A stretch of 64,000 bases of DNA from Gigaspora rosea (Eukaryota; Glomeromycota; Glomeromycetes; Diversisporales; Gigasporaceae): assembly GCA_003550325.1 (NCBI GenBank), contig QKWP01000071.1:189582-253581 (forward strand), read 5' to 3'. Positions 1-11,675 of this stretch are shown one piece after another; the first letter of the stretch is position 1, and every line of letters starts with the position of its first letter. Both the position numbers and the translations under genes were made by a program. The notes beneath the pieces are model-generated. The model worked only from the letters and a program-made list of their open reading frames with translations, was not told the DNA's origin and ran no database searches.

Positions 1-1687
1 TATATTTTAATAACTTTATTTAATTACTAATTAATATATTTGAATTTTTGCTAATAATTATTAGAATGTTAGTATAAACTTTATTAAAAATAACTAATTT
101 TTAAATAACCAACTTTTTTATATTTACTTATATATATTTATTAGTCCGTAAGTATAAATTTTATTATATTTATCTTTATTTAAATCTAATATTTTAATAA
201 TAAATATATTGTTTTATTAATAATTATTAGAGCGTTAGTATAAACTTTATTATATTTTAATAAATTATTTTAATGATTAAATGCTTATAACTTATTTTTA
301 TCTAATTACTAAACAATATATTTAATTTTTGCTAATAATTATAGACGGTTAGTATAAACTTTATTAAGTTATATTTTAATACTTAGTATTTAATAACTTT
401 TTATAATAAATATATAGTTTGTAAGTGTAAATTTTATTATATTTATCTTTATTTTTAAAACTATTATTTTAATAATTAATATATTTTTTATTAATAATTA
501 TTAGACGGTTAGTATAAATTTTATTAAATTATATTTTAATAGTTAATGATTAATGATTATTATATATATATTTATTAGTGAGTAAGTATAAAATTTATTA
601 TATTTATTTTTAAAAGTAATCTTTAATAATTAATATATTTTTTATTCATTATTATTAGACGGTTAGTACTATATAACTATTTTTAATAACTTATTTTGTA
701 TACTAGTTTTTAATAATTAATCTATTTTTTTTATTAATAATTATTAGACGGTTAGTATAAACTTTATCAAATTATATTTTAATGTTCAATTTTAGTAATT
801 AATTTTATATATATATTTATTAGTGAGTAAGTATAAACTTTATAATATTTATTTTTAAAGATAATAATTTAATAATTAATATATTTTTTATTAAATATTA
901 TTAGTCAGTTAGTATAAATTTTATTTTAATAATAAATTTTATAATTATTTTGTTAATTATAATTTTTTTGCTAATAATTATAGATAGTTAGTATAAACTT
1001 TATTATTCTCTATCTTATTATGAATGCATAATAGGGATTTATATATTATTAATTATAATTTTTATTATAAATTAATTTTTTTTGTTATTTTTATAAGTAA
1101 TAACAAATAAAGATGCAGTGATAATAAGCATTTGTTATTGTCTTGAAAAATAAAAAAAAAACAAAGAAAATAATAAAAATAATTAGAAATATGGGTCCCT
1201 ATTATATTATCATATAAAATATTAAATAATTTATTATTCTGCTGTATGAGAGAAATAATTAAAATATTCTTTAGCAGCATACTTATAGTGTGCAAAGTGC
1301 TCTACATATACTACTAGAGAAATATTTATTATTTCAATAATTCTGAAGAATAAATAGTACTTAAATTATATATTAATTTAATAATTTATTTTTAATAATT
1401 TTTTATAATTATATATTAGTATGTAAGTATAAATTTAATTACTTGCTTTATAATTATTTTTATTTAATAACTAATAAATATATTTAAATTTTTTTACTAT
1501 AATTATTAGACGGTTAGTATATTCTTTATATTATATTTTAATAAATTGTTTTTAATAATTAATTTTTTATAACTACTTTTATTTAATTATTAATAAAAAA
1601 TATTTAAATTATTACTAATAATTATTAGATTGTAAGTATAAATTTTAATAAATTATATTTTAAAAACTAACTTTTAATCAAAAATTA

Positions 1688-1975
1688 TAAATTACACCTA
1701 TGATATTCAATACTAGTAATATGAAAATTCATGTGATATGTAAATCAAAATAATTTTTATAAAAACAAAAATTAAATTTCAATTAATATTAGAGTTAGAG
1801 TTAAGACCTGAAATAGAGCAGGGGCATAGTTTATACCAAAATTTTATGAGAGGTTTTGATTTTATAACTAAATTTTTGCATTTATAGTTATTTTTTTATA
1901 AACATCACAATATTCATATTATACTGCAGCTTCTAACAAAATAATAGTAGTATTGAATACCAGTAGTGTGATTTA
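1688..1975. mobile_element. Short inverted-repeat element (MITE-like)
   Basis: Imperfect inverted repeats of about 30 bases face each other: the left end carries GATATTCAATACTAG and the right end carries its complement with mismatches. The interior resembles the elements at 2462 and 44190, with a TTAGAGTTAGAG tract followed by a CATAGTTTATA stretch. There is no transposase. It sits inside the satellite array and so is younger than the array. Confidence 0.55.
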
Positions 1976-2461
1976 ACAATGCTATTTTTAATTATTAACT
2001 TTTATAATTTAATTAATTATATATCTATTTATTAGCATGTAAGTATAAATTTATTATTTATTTTTAAAATTAATAATTAAATTAATTATATATCTATTTA
2101 TTAGCATGTAAGTATAAATTTATTATTTATATTTAAAATTAATAATTTAATAATTAATATTTTTTGCTAATAATATATATTTATTAGCGAGTAAGTTAAA
2201 CTTTATTTAACATAAAACTAATAATGAAATAAACATAATTAAAAATTGTTAATAATTAACTTTTTAATAATTTAATTAAAAATTAATATATATATTTTTT
2301 ATTAATAACTATTAGACGGTTAGTATAAATTTTATTAAATTATATTTATTAATTTGTTTTTAATAAGTACTTTTTATTACTATTTTTATTTAATTACTAA
2401 TAAATATATTTAATTTTTTACTATTAGCCTGTTAGTATTAATTTTTATATTATATGTTAAT

Positions 2462-2815
2462 ACAAGATTGTTAAAATGCACCACTGGTGTTCAACACCAG
2501 TATGAAGATCAATATCAAAAAAATAAACAAAAAAAATAAACAAAAGTTAAAACTAATAAATATTAAGTTAGAGTTAATAGTTAGGGTTAGGGTGAGGCAT
2601 AGTATATAGTAAAATTTCACAAGGGATTTTTTTTTTTAAAAAAAAAGGCGGTTTCATAGATAAAATTTTGAGTTAGAAGGTATTTTTTAAAAAAAATACC
2701 AAAACAACAAAAATTTTATGTTACACCTGATCTTTACATTACACTGCATTTAAAAAATTTATTAGTGAAAATTATTGTGGTGTTGAACACCAGTGGTGCG
2801 TTTTAGTAATCTTGT
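2462..2815. mobile_element. Inverted-repeat element with CACCACTGGTGTTCAACACC ends
   Basis: Terminal inverted repeats of about 36 bases match almost perfectly; both ends contain CACCACTGGTGTTCAACACC in opposite orientation. The 354-bp interior has no coding capacity. It carries a TTAGGGTTAGGG tract and, near the right end, a stretch reading TTACACCTGATC. That is the complement of the GATCAGGTGTAA motif shared with several other elements in the window. Confidence 0.8.
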
Positions 2816-3530
2816 TTTAACAACTTATTATTAATAATTAACTTTTTATAATATGATATTTTTTTTTATCAATAATTATTAGTCTGTTAGTATAAATTTT
2901 ATTAAATTTTGTTTTAATAATTTATTTTTAATAATTTAATTATGTATTTATTATAAATATATAGAATGAGATCGTAAGTATATATTTTATTATAATTATT
3001 TTCTAGTTAATAATAACTTTTTTATTTATTTAATTTTTTAAATTATTATTAGAGAGTAAGTATAATATTATTAGATGATATTCTTTAAGTTTTTAATTTT
3101 TTAAATATATATATTTTTTAAATTTATTTTTAATTAATAATAAATTAATAATATTTTTTATTTATTTGTTAAATGATTATTAGAGAGTAAATATAATATT
3201 ATTAAATAATATTATTTAAGCTTTTTTGATCTTTTAAATCTAATAATATATATTTTATATTTTTATTAGCTAGTTAGTAAATTTTATTATATAATTTTTA
3301 ATTTAAATTTTTATATTATTAATTAATATTTTGTTTATTTTTATTAGTCCGTTAGTAAAATTTTATTATATAAAGTTTAATTTAAATTTTCATATTGTTA
3401 ATTAATATTTTATATATTTATATTTAGCAATTTTTCTGGTAATAGTGGTGATGATCGTAACACTCGTAGTAGACATGATGAACTAAAATAAAAATTTTTA
3501 ATAATTCATAAGTAAGTTAGTATATTTTTT

Positions 3531-3961
3531 ATTTTTTTTAATTACAAATACATGAATTATAAATTTAAATTTTATAAAACTAATTATTTTATTTTTTTAA
3601 TTATATATATATATTATAAATTTAAATTATATAAACCTAATTATTTTATTTTTTAAACTAATTTTTTTAGCAAACAAATTTGTTTTTATTAAATTAAATA
3701 TTTAAAAATTAGTTAAATTAAAATATATGCCTTAGTATTATTATTTTTAAATTATTAAAAATAAAGTTTGTTAATTATATTACAAATCATATTATTTGTA
3801 ACAAAATTATCTTAATATTTAATATTTATAAAATATTATTAGGTAGTATTTCTAATTATTTCTAAATTTGTTTTATATATTTTTATTTGTTTATTTGTAT
3901 TTTTATATATTCTTGTAAGCAGATACTCTGCCAATTAGTTATTATTAATATGAAATTAAAA
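3531..3961. other. A+T-rich spacer, no gene seen
   Basis: Low-complexity A+T-rich DNA between the satellite and the Sel1-repeat relic. No reading frame, inverted repeat or tandem array stands out. Confidence 0.5.
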
Positions 3962-4740
3962 TTGTAATTCAAATTCCAACATTAAATTGTCCATTCGAAT
4001 TGCCACCTTCAGCAGATTTCAAATACCACTCAAATGCATTTTTTCATCCTTCTCTATGCCTATGCCATTTCTGTAACAAATTCCAATGTTAACTTGTCCA
4101 TTCAAATTGTCACAGATTTCAAATACCACACAAATGCCTTTTTTTCATCCTTGGATGTGCCTATGCCATTTCTATAGCAAATTGCAGCATTAAATTGTCC
4201 ATTCGAATTGCCATCTTCAGCAGATTTCAAATATCACTCAAATGAATTTTTTCATCCTTCTTTGTGCATATGCCATTATCGTAGCAGGTTCTAACATTAA
4301 ATTGTCTATTCAAATCACCACCTTCAGCAGATTTCAAATACCACATAAATTCCTTTTTTTCATCCTTCGCTGTGCCTATGCCATTTCTGTAACAATTCCA
4401 ACGTTAACTTGTCCATTCGAATTGGCTCAAATGCCTTTTTTTCATCCTTGTCTGTAACTATGCCATTTCGTAGTAAATTCCAACATAAATTGTCTATTCA
4501 AATTGCCATCTTCGGCAGATTTCAAATACCACTCAAATGCTTTTTTCATTTCTGTAGCAAATTCCAACATTAAATTGTCTATTCGAATTGCCATTTTCAG
4601 CAGATTTCAAATACCATTCTAATATCTTTTTTTCATCCTTGAATGTACCTATATCATTTTCATAGCTGAGTCCAATAGCGTATTGTGCATCAGAATTATC
4701 ATTTTCAGCATATTTCAGAAAAAATTTAATCTATGGTTTT
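3962..4740 (-). pseudogene. Sel1-like repeat protein, broken
   Basis: Read on the minus strand, this stretch is about seven consecutive degenerate copies of a 36-residue Sel1-like (TPR-type) repeat. Successive copies carry KDEKKxxEWYLKSAE, then GNSNxQFNVGICY and NGIGT. The DNA unit is about 108 bp, so the stretch also looks like a tandem repeat. Frameshifts and stops separate the copies, for example one stop just after YRNEKSI near 4547, so no long frame survives. Sel1 repeats form helical scaffolds for protein contacts, and in Glomeromycotina they often follow a kinase domain. No kinase domain is visible on the upstream side (above 4740). The repeat assignment rests on repeated consensus residues; the link to a kinase is inference only. 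Confidence 0.8.
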
Positions 4741-5639
4741 CATCCATGATAACTTTTGAATTAAAGATAATGCTAGATAATAGGTTTTTTTACATATCTT
4801 ACAATAACGATAAAGTAAACAAATTTTATATAACATTTAACTATGTCTTACAGGTATAAAGTAGTATGAAAATACAAATTGGGATTTATAGAAAAGTTAA
4901 ATTAATTCGATCATTGAGTTCTTCAAGATAATCAAATCTATTGAAAAATAATAAATTACCTAGATAACTTATTTATACACTTAAGCACCCTTCGAGAACA
5001 CACCATTTTACTAATTGAAAAAGACAATAAAACTATCTTCAGCTTTAACACATAATAAAGTTTGCTGTACGAAATAATTTCGAACTGGCAGACTTGAAAG
5101 GCAAATGCATTACTTTTATTACAATTATACTCGTGAAGGCATTCATTGTCTAATTGGCCGATCTAAATCATTTGGTTTAATTTAAAAGCACATAACCAGC
5201 ATGATTCTTTCGAAGGTTACAACATTCCATTGTTTTATTTATGTTTTAGGTGAGAAGACAAAAAGCCTATAGTTATGTTTTTTATAAATTAATTAGCCAA
5301 CTAGGTGAGAAAAAATACCATCTTAATATGAGGGTAGGCCTAGATTAACAGTTTAGTAAAAAAATATATATATATATATATATTTATTATATTAATAAAA
5401 TTCATCTATACATTTATCATGCAATAATAATGTAGAAAGTAACTTATAATGTAGGTTATCGAACTAGCGAAAATAATTCAGACTTTGGAAAATCGAACAC
5501 TAATTTACATAAATCTAACATAATTAAAATTGTCTGTGCATACTGCACGTTGTAAGTTGAAGCATAATATTGACAAATTAATTGACAATAAAGATACAGT
5601 AATTAGATTACAACAATAAATAATATAATGAGTCATCAT
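4741..5639. other. Non-coding A+T-rich DNA
   Basis: No convincing gene. The stretch holds an (AT)n run at about 5361-5385 and is otherwise unremarkable. Confidence 0.5.
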
Positions 5640-6067
5640 TAGTGATGGGAATTTCTACTGAATTTCTAGTTATAAATTGTGAACTTTTAACGATTAAAAA
5701 TTAAAAAATTAAAAATTAAAAACTAATTAATAATTTAACAATACCGGTAATTTTTAAGCAATTAACAAATAATTATCCAATATGCATAGAACATCTTTGT
5801 AGAAAATGATTCATTCGATCGTTTATAAACTCTGTCGCTGATGTATTTCTACAGGAACTTAGTTTTTTATTACTACAAAATCATTTTTACATTAGAGTAC
5901 ATAAAAAAACAATGAAAAATATGATTAATCGCTGCTAATTATATCATTTTATCGATATTTTCTATGCGATTTGGATAATTTAATTATTATTATAATTGTT
6001 AGAAATTATTTATTATTAATATAACAATTCCCTATTAACAATTAAAAATTAGAAATTCCCGTCACTA
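5640..6067. mobile_element. hAT-type non-autonomous element, 8-bp target duplication
   Basis: The element begins TAGTGATGGGAATTTCTA and ends with the inverted equivalent (TAGTGACGGGAATTTCTA when reversed). It is flanked on both sides by the identical 8-mer GTCATCAT (5632-5639 and 6068-6075). An 8-bp duplication with ends starting TAGTG fits the hAT superfamily. The 428-bp interior is A+T-rich with runs of ATTAAAAA and encodes nothing. Confidence 0.85.
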
Positions 6068-6473
6068 GTCATCATGATAAAAAAAACTGGTTAAAAATAA
6101 ACAATAGGATGCTTCATAATTAACATATTTTGAGAATAAGTGGGCGTTTAAAAGATCCTACTTCTATTTTAAAATTCCGGCACAGTTAATTAAACCGAAA
6201 AGCATAGCTGCGCTTGGTCATGTGATTGGAATAATTCCGGACAGCCAAAGGTGCCGGAAATGAATTTAATTAAAGGACTTTAAGTCTGCAGAATACATTG
6301 AATTGGTAATTTTAAGTAATTAGTAATTTTAAGTAATTTGAACTGAAACGATGATATGCTCCCGGAAGATTAGCACGTGAGATTGTGCCAGGTATCATCG
6401 TAGCAGTAGAGCGAGTGAGAAGCAGCATCAGCCGGTGGTTTCCCGCCTGCTCGAAGCAAGCCGGCTGTTAAAT
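6068..6473. other. Spacer and likely end region of the retroelement
   Basis: 6068-6350 is plain A+T-rich DNA. 6360-6470 is noticeably richer in G+C, like the retroelement that follows, and probably belongs to its terminal region. The exact boundary could not be set. Confidence 0.4.
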
Positions 6474-6536
6474 AGGAAAATGGCAGAATCAGGAGACTGT
6501 CCAATAATTAGGTATTGAGATTCTGCCATTTCCTAT
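6474..6536. repeat. Hairpin with AATGGCAGAATC arms
   Basis: The sequence around TAGGAAAATGGCAGAATC pairs with GATTCTGCCATTTCCTA after a loop of about 28 bases. It lies just beyond the recombinase gene end of the retrotransposon and may be part of its terminal structure. Confidence 0.6.
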
Positions 6537-6739
6537 AGTGCGTAGTGTTTATGTGTGTTTGACTCGCAGTTTATTGTCATGTGTGTTTTGTGGGCTTGTT
6601 AGGGTTTGTATGCATTTGTTACAGTGTGCATTTCTTTGTTTTTTTTTACATGTGGTTTATGTGTATGTGTACGTTTGTGTGTGGTAACTTATTTAATTGT
6701 GATGGGGTCGCCTGAGGCTCCAATGAAGAGAAATGAGGG

Positions 6740-8803
6740 TAACTCAATCGCAGTACGCTTTTATCAATATTGCCGCTACTGTGGTTGAGTGGGTCCGGAT
6801 GTACCTGTAGAATGAATCTGAACTCCATCTACCAATTTTTGGATTAATATGAGCTGGACTCCACGCATGACAAGCTCGGTTGTGCCTCCAGCCCTGTAAC
6901 TGTGGCCCACTGCGTTTTCTGCTGGTAATAGCTGTTTGAGTTTATTGATGAAATGCTGTTTTGTTGCCCATGAACCACCCGCCTTGGTAAATAGAAGTTT
7001 GCTTGTGTGTATTAATTAAAGCTGCAAACATTTAGAATCTTGAGGGGTAGCTACCCTCGGCAAAACTACTATAGCATACAGCACATTTTGCCGTATAAGT
7101 AGAAGTGCCGCATGCTGTATAAATGCCGTAAGTAGTATAAATATTGTATGCTGTATAAATGCCATTATGCCGTATAAATGCCGTATAATCGAGGTAGGGC
7201 AGGGACTTTCTCATTTATACACGTTTCGTAAAACAGATAGATAATAGTTAAACAACCCAACCAATCAACGAGCACAATTCAAATATTACAATATGTTAAA
7301 AATTTCGCGTTGTAAAGAAATCCAAATTATAATACAACTTACAAAATGTAAGAACTTAATTAAAAAAGTTTTTGATAACAAGTTACACATCCTTTATTAT
7401 TATTTTTTTTAAAATTTTATATAATTAACAAAACTATATTATTATATATATAAAACGGTTTCTTTTGAACCAAACATCTTCTAAAGAACATATACAACTT
7501 TCGAAAACAGTCTGCAAAAACCTACAAATAAAATAAACAAGATCATTACTTAAATAATAATAATAATAAAAAAGAAAAAAAAATACGCTAATGTTAAGCT
7601 TCACGAATTAAGCAGTACAATACCTCTTACTATATGGTAGATAGTACTTCAACTCTCAATAAACGTACCTTTTATTCGCGTGATGCAATATGATGCAACA
7701 GGATTTCTTGAAGAGATACTCGCTACGAAGCTATTTTACTAGCACCGACAATAATTTTTTTTTTAAGTTTGCTTAGACGAAAAATTCTGGTTTTACTACG
7801 CTATATGGATAACGTCGATCCCGGATTCGAATGTCACCCATGCTCACTTCCTTCAGTGAAACGACTTTATGGCATCATCAATAACGGCATACAATACCAG
7901 TTACGGCATACGACTCTTACAGCTTACTACTTTATTGCTACATACGGCATAACAGCAACATGTCCTAAAGGTAGTACGGCCTTTATGTCATAGCCGTAAT
8001 GCCGTATGTAGTTACTACCTAAGAAATATTCGCAGCTTTAGTATTAATGCCGGGTTTGTCCTTTGCACAATATAGGTTTTTAGTGCATCTATCGGGCAAA
8101 GATCGTCGTAAGTTGGGTTGATAGTAAGGGAGGTACGTATGGCCGTTTTGTGATTTTTGGTGCGTGCCAGTTGGATGGTGGCATATGTGTGGTGACTGAC
8201 TTTCTCAAACGTTAATGCGCTAAGACTAGGAACCTTGTCAATGTCCTATTGTATCGTGGAGAGGAGCTCACCTAAGCGGGCTAAGCCATAGAAGGCCGAT
8301 AAAGCTATTGCCCAGAATAATTTGTCATCTGGGTTGTTGAAGTTTAGGTTAGCTTTTATGGTTCGTAGATGATGCCTTGTAATGTGAGATTTCTGGTTGA
8401 CGGGTTTGTGAACATGGCTTTGGTCGATTATTTTTAGCAGCTGATTGACCAGGGGTCATTGCACGTTCATTCCAGTCGAAATTATTCATCTTGTGGTTGT
8501 GTTTCAGAGCTGATAAATATGACAGAAGAGTTGGGGTGCAACCTTGTCGTGCATATGAGTGATGAACTTTATGAGATGCTCTTTGGAAATTGGCCAAATA
8601 TTTCCTTGTGGATTGGTCCATTGGTTACTGACGGCTAACTCTTCGTACTGTTTTATGGCCGATTTATATGTTTTATTTACTTTTTCACCCAATCCTAGAA
8701 TTAATGCTGCTTGTTGGTCGAGTGGAAGGGTCGAGGCCTGTTTGCCTGCTACATCACTTGTGGAAATGTGGGCATCTATTGGATTAGGGACGGAATTGTA
8801 CAA
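6740..8803 (-). pseudogene. Tyrosine recombinase of the retroelement, interrupted
   Basis: This enzyme would integrate the element's DNA copy by site-specific recombination. The N-terminal core-binding domain runs from about 8803 to 8500 (motif TYKSAIKQYEELAVSNQW), then shifts frame near 8520. The catalytic domain follows. The first catalytic Arg lies in AFYGLARLGELL (about 8268-8310). After the 7017-8040 insertion come the HxxR box in GHSYRAGG (about 6890-6915) and the nucleophile Tyr in SDSFYRYIRTH (about 6790-6820). The hAT insertion has an exact GTATTAAT duplication; with one copy and the insert removed, the frame runs through from RTNPALI into HTSKLLFTKAGG. Independent damage includes a stop after LLSTIQ and a frameshift before IGRWSSD. 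All catalytic residues are recognisable, but the gene cannot be functional. Confidence 0.85.
7017..8040. mobile_element. hAT-type element inside the recombinase gene
   Basis: Ends read TAAAGCTGCAAACATTT and, inverted, TAAAGCTGCGAATATTT. The flanks are identical 8-mers GTATTAAT at 7009-7016 and 8041-8048. Clusters of GCCGTAT and its complement lie inside both ends (about 7090-7190 and 7880-8015), like the subterminal transposase-binding repeats of hAT elements. The interior (about 7220-7860) encodes no recognisable transposase, so the 1024-bp copy is non-autonomous. Confidence 0.85.
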
Positions 8804-8869
8804 ACTAGATTAGAATATTTTAGGGGAATTACTAGTTGCAGATAGCATGCAGTAGGGTTGTGATTCAAG

Positions 8870-9300
8870 AACTCTCTGTGACAATTTCGTGAGAGCAGGT
8901 CTGCGTTTGTATTTGCTCTTCCAGGAATGTACTAAATTTGATTGAGAAACTGCCACGCAGTTGGGCTTGATAAATTTGTGCGATTATGTCATTGACCTCT
9001 GTTTGCCTGCAGTAGCCATTGTACAAGGCTTTTGCATTGGGTTGGTTATCGGTCCAGATGATAAGACGCTTCTGCGTCTATACGGGTGAAAAAGTTAATA
9101 TGGCAATGAGTGTAGTGAGCCGTTCTCGCTCCTGGATCTTGTGCTGCGATAGATCCATTTCGCGGGCCCAGTTAAAAGTGGTAAAGTAGGATTAAAATGT
9201 TGCGCTACCACCCAGATTGGAGGTGTCAGTAAATAAATTTTATGTATCTGGATTTAACCAGATTTGGTCCTCCATGAAGTGTGTACCAGACCAAGCAGGA
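8870..9300 (-). pseudogene. RNase H domain of the retroelement
   Basis: Downstream of the reverse transcriptase on the minus strand are RNase H-like pieces. LFTDTSNLGGS (about 9205-9240) matches the first-Asp strand, IWTDNQPNAKALYNG (about 9020-9065) matches the segment with a later catalytic Asp, and ADLLSRN (about 8900-8925) matches the C-terminal motif. At least two frameshifts and stops separate them. This domain would remove the RNA strand during reverse transcription. The assignment rests on motif order and position next to the reverse transcriptase. Confidence 0.7.
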
Positions 9301-10045
9301 AGTGTTGTAATCTACCATTTAATGTCGGACTTCATAGGCCCATTAATTCGAATGTGGGACTTTGGCCCCTGTGCCATGTTTAGGGCTTGAATAAATCTTT
9401 GTATAAAAGGTCGCCCTTGTGGGATGATTTGGCATGCCCACATTAGTGAACCGATCAGAGACTGCAGCACTTTCCTAAAACATGAACTTTTGTTTGTCCA
9501 TTGTTCCAGTAGGGTGATGATTTTTTGTTTTTTGGCTACAGGCATTGTGGCCGAAAATGATTGAGTATTGATTTGGATACTGAGAAATGTGATGGAGGTG
9601 CTGGGCCCTTCGAACTTGGATGGTTTGTGCGCAATGTTCAAGATGTCAAGAATTCGGAGGAACTGGGCCAGCTCACGATGTCCATTTGTCCTCGATATGA
9701 TGAGAAAATCATCAACGTAGTGAATAATTGATTGTACACTCTGTTGTACCGTGATCCATGTCAGCATGTCGGCGAACCTGCAAAATATGGCGTCGGATGC
9801 TCGGTTACCGAACGCCAAGGCTTTATCAAAGTATAACTAGTTATCATGGCTTATTCCTTGGAGCACCTGATCGACAGGGTGTACTGGAATAATTTTGTAT
9901 GCGTCCTTTATATCGACCTTTGACAGGGTGCACCCTTTGCCGTAATATGTTATCTAGCGGATTGCATGGCTAATATTCTTGTACTGCATACTAAATTCGA
10001 TCCTATCGATCCCGTCATTGATGCTAGCGCCAAATGGGGCTGACA

Positions 10046-11163
10046 TAATGTTGTTAGTCGAAATACTTAATTTAGTCAACTATTTAGGCAAATAGTGTCT
10101 AAATATATTTCGACATGGCATCATTTTTTTTTCGAAATGTCAAAAGTCTAAATTTGCCTAAATGTCTAAATAGTTGACTAAATAAATACTATGTGACTAA
10201 ATGTCTAAATAGTTGACTAAATATAATACTATATGACTAAATGTAAGATTCTATTTAATTATAGCGCTTTGCAAAAAAGTGTGACCCTGTGATTTACATG
10301 GTGATGATGGCGGAAAATTTTAATTCCCTATTGATCGTCATTTTCATCAAAAACATCTATGTTTTATCCGAAATCATTAAAATTCTTCAAGAATAGAAAA
10401 ATTGGCTGATTTCTCGTGACACTATGATCTGCAGAGATCACACATTTTTGCAAAGCGCAATAAGCTCTGGTATAGCTTTAAAACAACCAAAAAACTTTGT
10501 ACATTGCTTCATATTATTTGTAAAACCTAATAACTTACAGTATTAAATAATAAAAAATAGAATCTAATCAGGCACTCAATACAAAAAATAACTATAAAGA
10601 TATAGAATTCGATCATCGATTCTAAAACAATTGAGGTTTCGATCATAGATTTTGATTTTTAGAATCGATTCGCATCCCTACTTCGTGATATTAACATACA
10701 GTTCTGCGGCTGCAATGGCAGTGCAGGGACCTGAAACAGATGCTACAGGATGACGCCCGATTCTCTTTAGCTATATGGGCGTATGTTAGACATCTTTCTT
10801 ATGCTTGTGTTTTCATGTAGTTTAGGACCTTGGGGTTTAGAAACTTTAGAACTGAGAGGTCAGTAGTTATGCGTGAGTTGATTGGTATGGGTTCAAATAA
10901 TTAGCCCTAGATTTTAGTCCTAGACTAGATGTATTGATGTTAAAGTATGAACGCTAGAGCTTGTTTGGATAGCAAACCTATTACTATATGTTTGTCATAT
11001 TATTTCTTAATTTAGACATTTCGACATTATTTAGACATTTCAACATTATTTAGACATTTCGGCATAATTTAGGATTTCGATAATATTTAGACATTTCGGC
11101 AGCCTAAATATCAAATGTCGAAATATTTCTACAAGCATAAAACAATTTCAGCTAACAATATTA
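10046..11163. mobile_element. hAT-type element inside the reverse transcriptase gene
   Basis: The inverted ends are TAATGTTGTTAG and TAATATTGTTAG. The flanking 8-mer GGCTGACA is identical at 10038-10045 and 11164-11171. Near both ends are repeats of TTTAGACATTT, TTTAGTC and ATTTCGACAT (10050-10245 and 11010-11130), probably subterminal binding sites. There is no transposase frame. The copy carries another small inverted-repeat element at 10260-10462. Confidence 0.85.
10260..10462. mobile_element. 203-bp inverted-repeat element nested in the hAT copy
   Basis: The left end GCGCTTTGCAAAAAAGTGTG and right end, inverted GCGCTTTGCAAAAATGTGTG, match almost perfectly. Target duplication is unclear: the left flank ends TA, the right flank begins AATA. 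The length and ends recall Tc1/mariner-type MITEs. Nesting makes it the youngest of the three layers here. Confidence 0.7.
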
Positions 11164-11675
11164 GGCTGACAGGTGCGAAATTACTCGATACACCTTTGGG
11201 TTCGTATCTTTCTTCTCCACCAGGCCACAGGGTTTACTTGAAAAAGTTTGCAAGGAGGCTGGTGTAGGGAGAATGGACCATATATGCGACCTTGCATTAA
11301 CTTGTCCTGTATATACCTGGAAAATGATTGGGGGTTGATCTCTATTGATCCTAAATTCTGTTGGATGAGCCTTGTTCGTTGTCCTATGAAGTTGAACCTG
11401 AATCCATTTTTAAGGCCATTCGTTAAGTATGAGATGAATGACCAATTTGGGTGCTCAGCTGTTAGATGCATAAATGCCTTTATGTTAATTGGTGTAGAAA
11501 CATTGAACACTCCTGGGTCGAGCTGTCCCAGAATCTCGCATTCGATGGAAGTTAAAGGCATGCTGTGCGGTGGAATCTCGGTCAAGGTGTTGTTGGCTGA
11601 TTGAAGACTAGCTGGCTCATGTAAAGTGATACCCAAAGCAAGTTTGAATTGTGAAGGATGCCCAACCTGAAGCAC

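Larger units (their letters stand above)
1..3530. repeat. A+T-rich satellite, about 80-bp period
   Basis: About 25 degenerate copies of a motif of the form TTAG-4N-TTAGTATAAA followed by TTTATTA occur here, for example at about 61, 142, 225, 341, 417, 504, 575, 655, 741, 821, 899 and 979. The steps between these copies are mostly 71-87 bases. Two variants, ending GTTAGTATAAA and GTAAGTATAAA, are mixed and partly alternate. After 1000 the array is more decayed and is interrupted by two inverted-repeat elements. No coding sequence is seen. The window starts inside the array, so its full length is unknown. Confidence 0.75.
9312..11675 (-). pseudogene. Reverse transcriptase of the retroelement, interrupted
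   Basis: The N-terminal part (11675-11181) contains HPNWSFISYLTNGLKNGF and GRIYGPFSLHQPPCKLFQVNP, typical of the region before the palm in tyrosine-recombinase elements. A one-base shift then leads into GLVEKKDTNPKVYRVISHLS. The gene is split by the 10046-11163 hAT insertion, whose removal joins SHLSA to PFGASINDGID in frame. The palm follows: VDIKDAYKIIPVHPVD (about 9870-9920) carries the first catalytic Asp, and HYVDDFLII (about 9695-9725) carries the YxDD box. Two TAG stops lie in the palm (after SHAIR, about 9955, and after SHDN, about 9838). The segment 9818-9312 is open and keeps the thumb-like region. Confidence 0.88.

Noticed and set aside
11248-11604. 118-residue plus frame
   Set aside because: Antisense shadow of the reverse-transcriptase N-terminal region, which has recognisable motifs on the minus strand.
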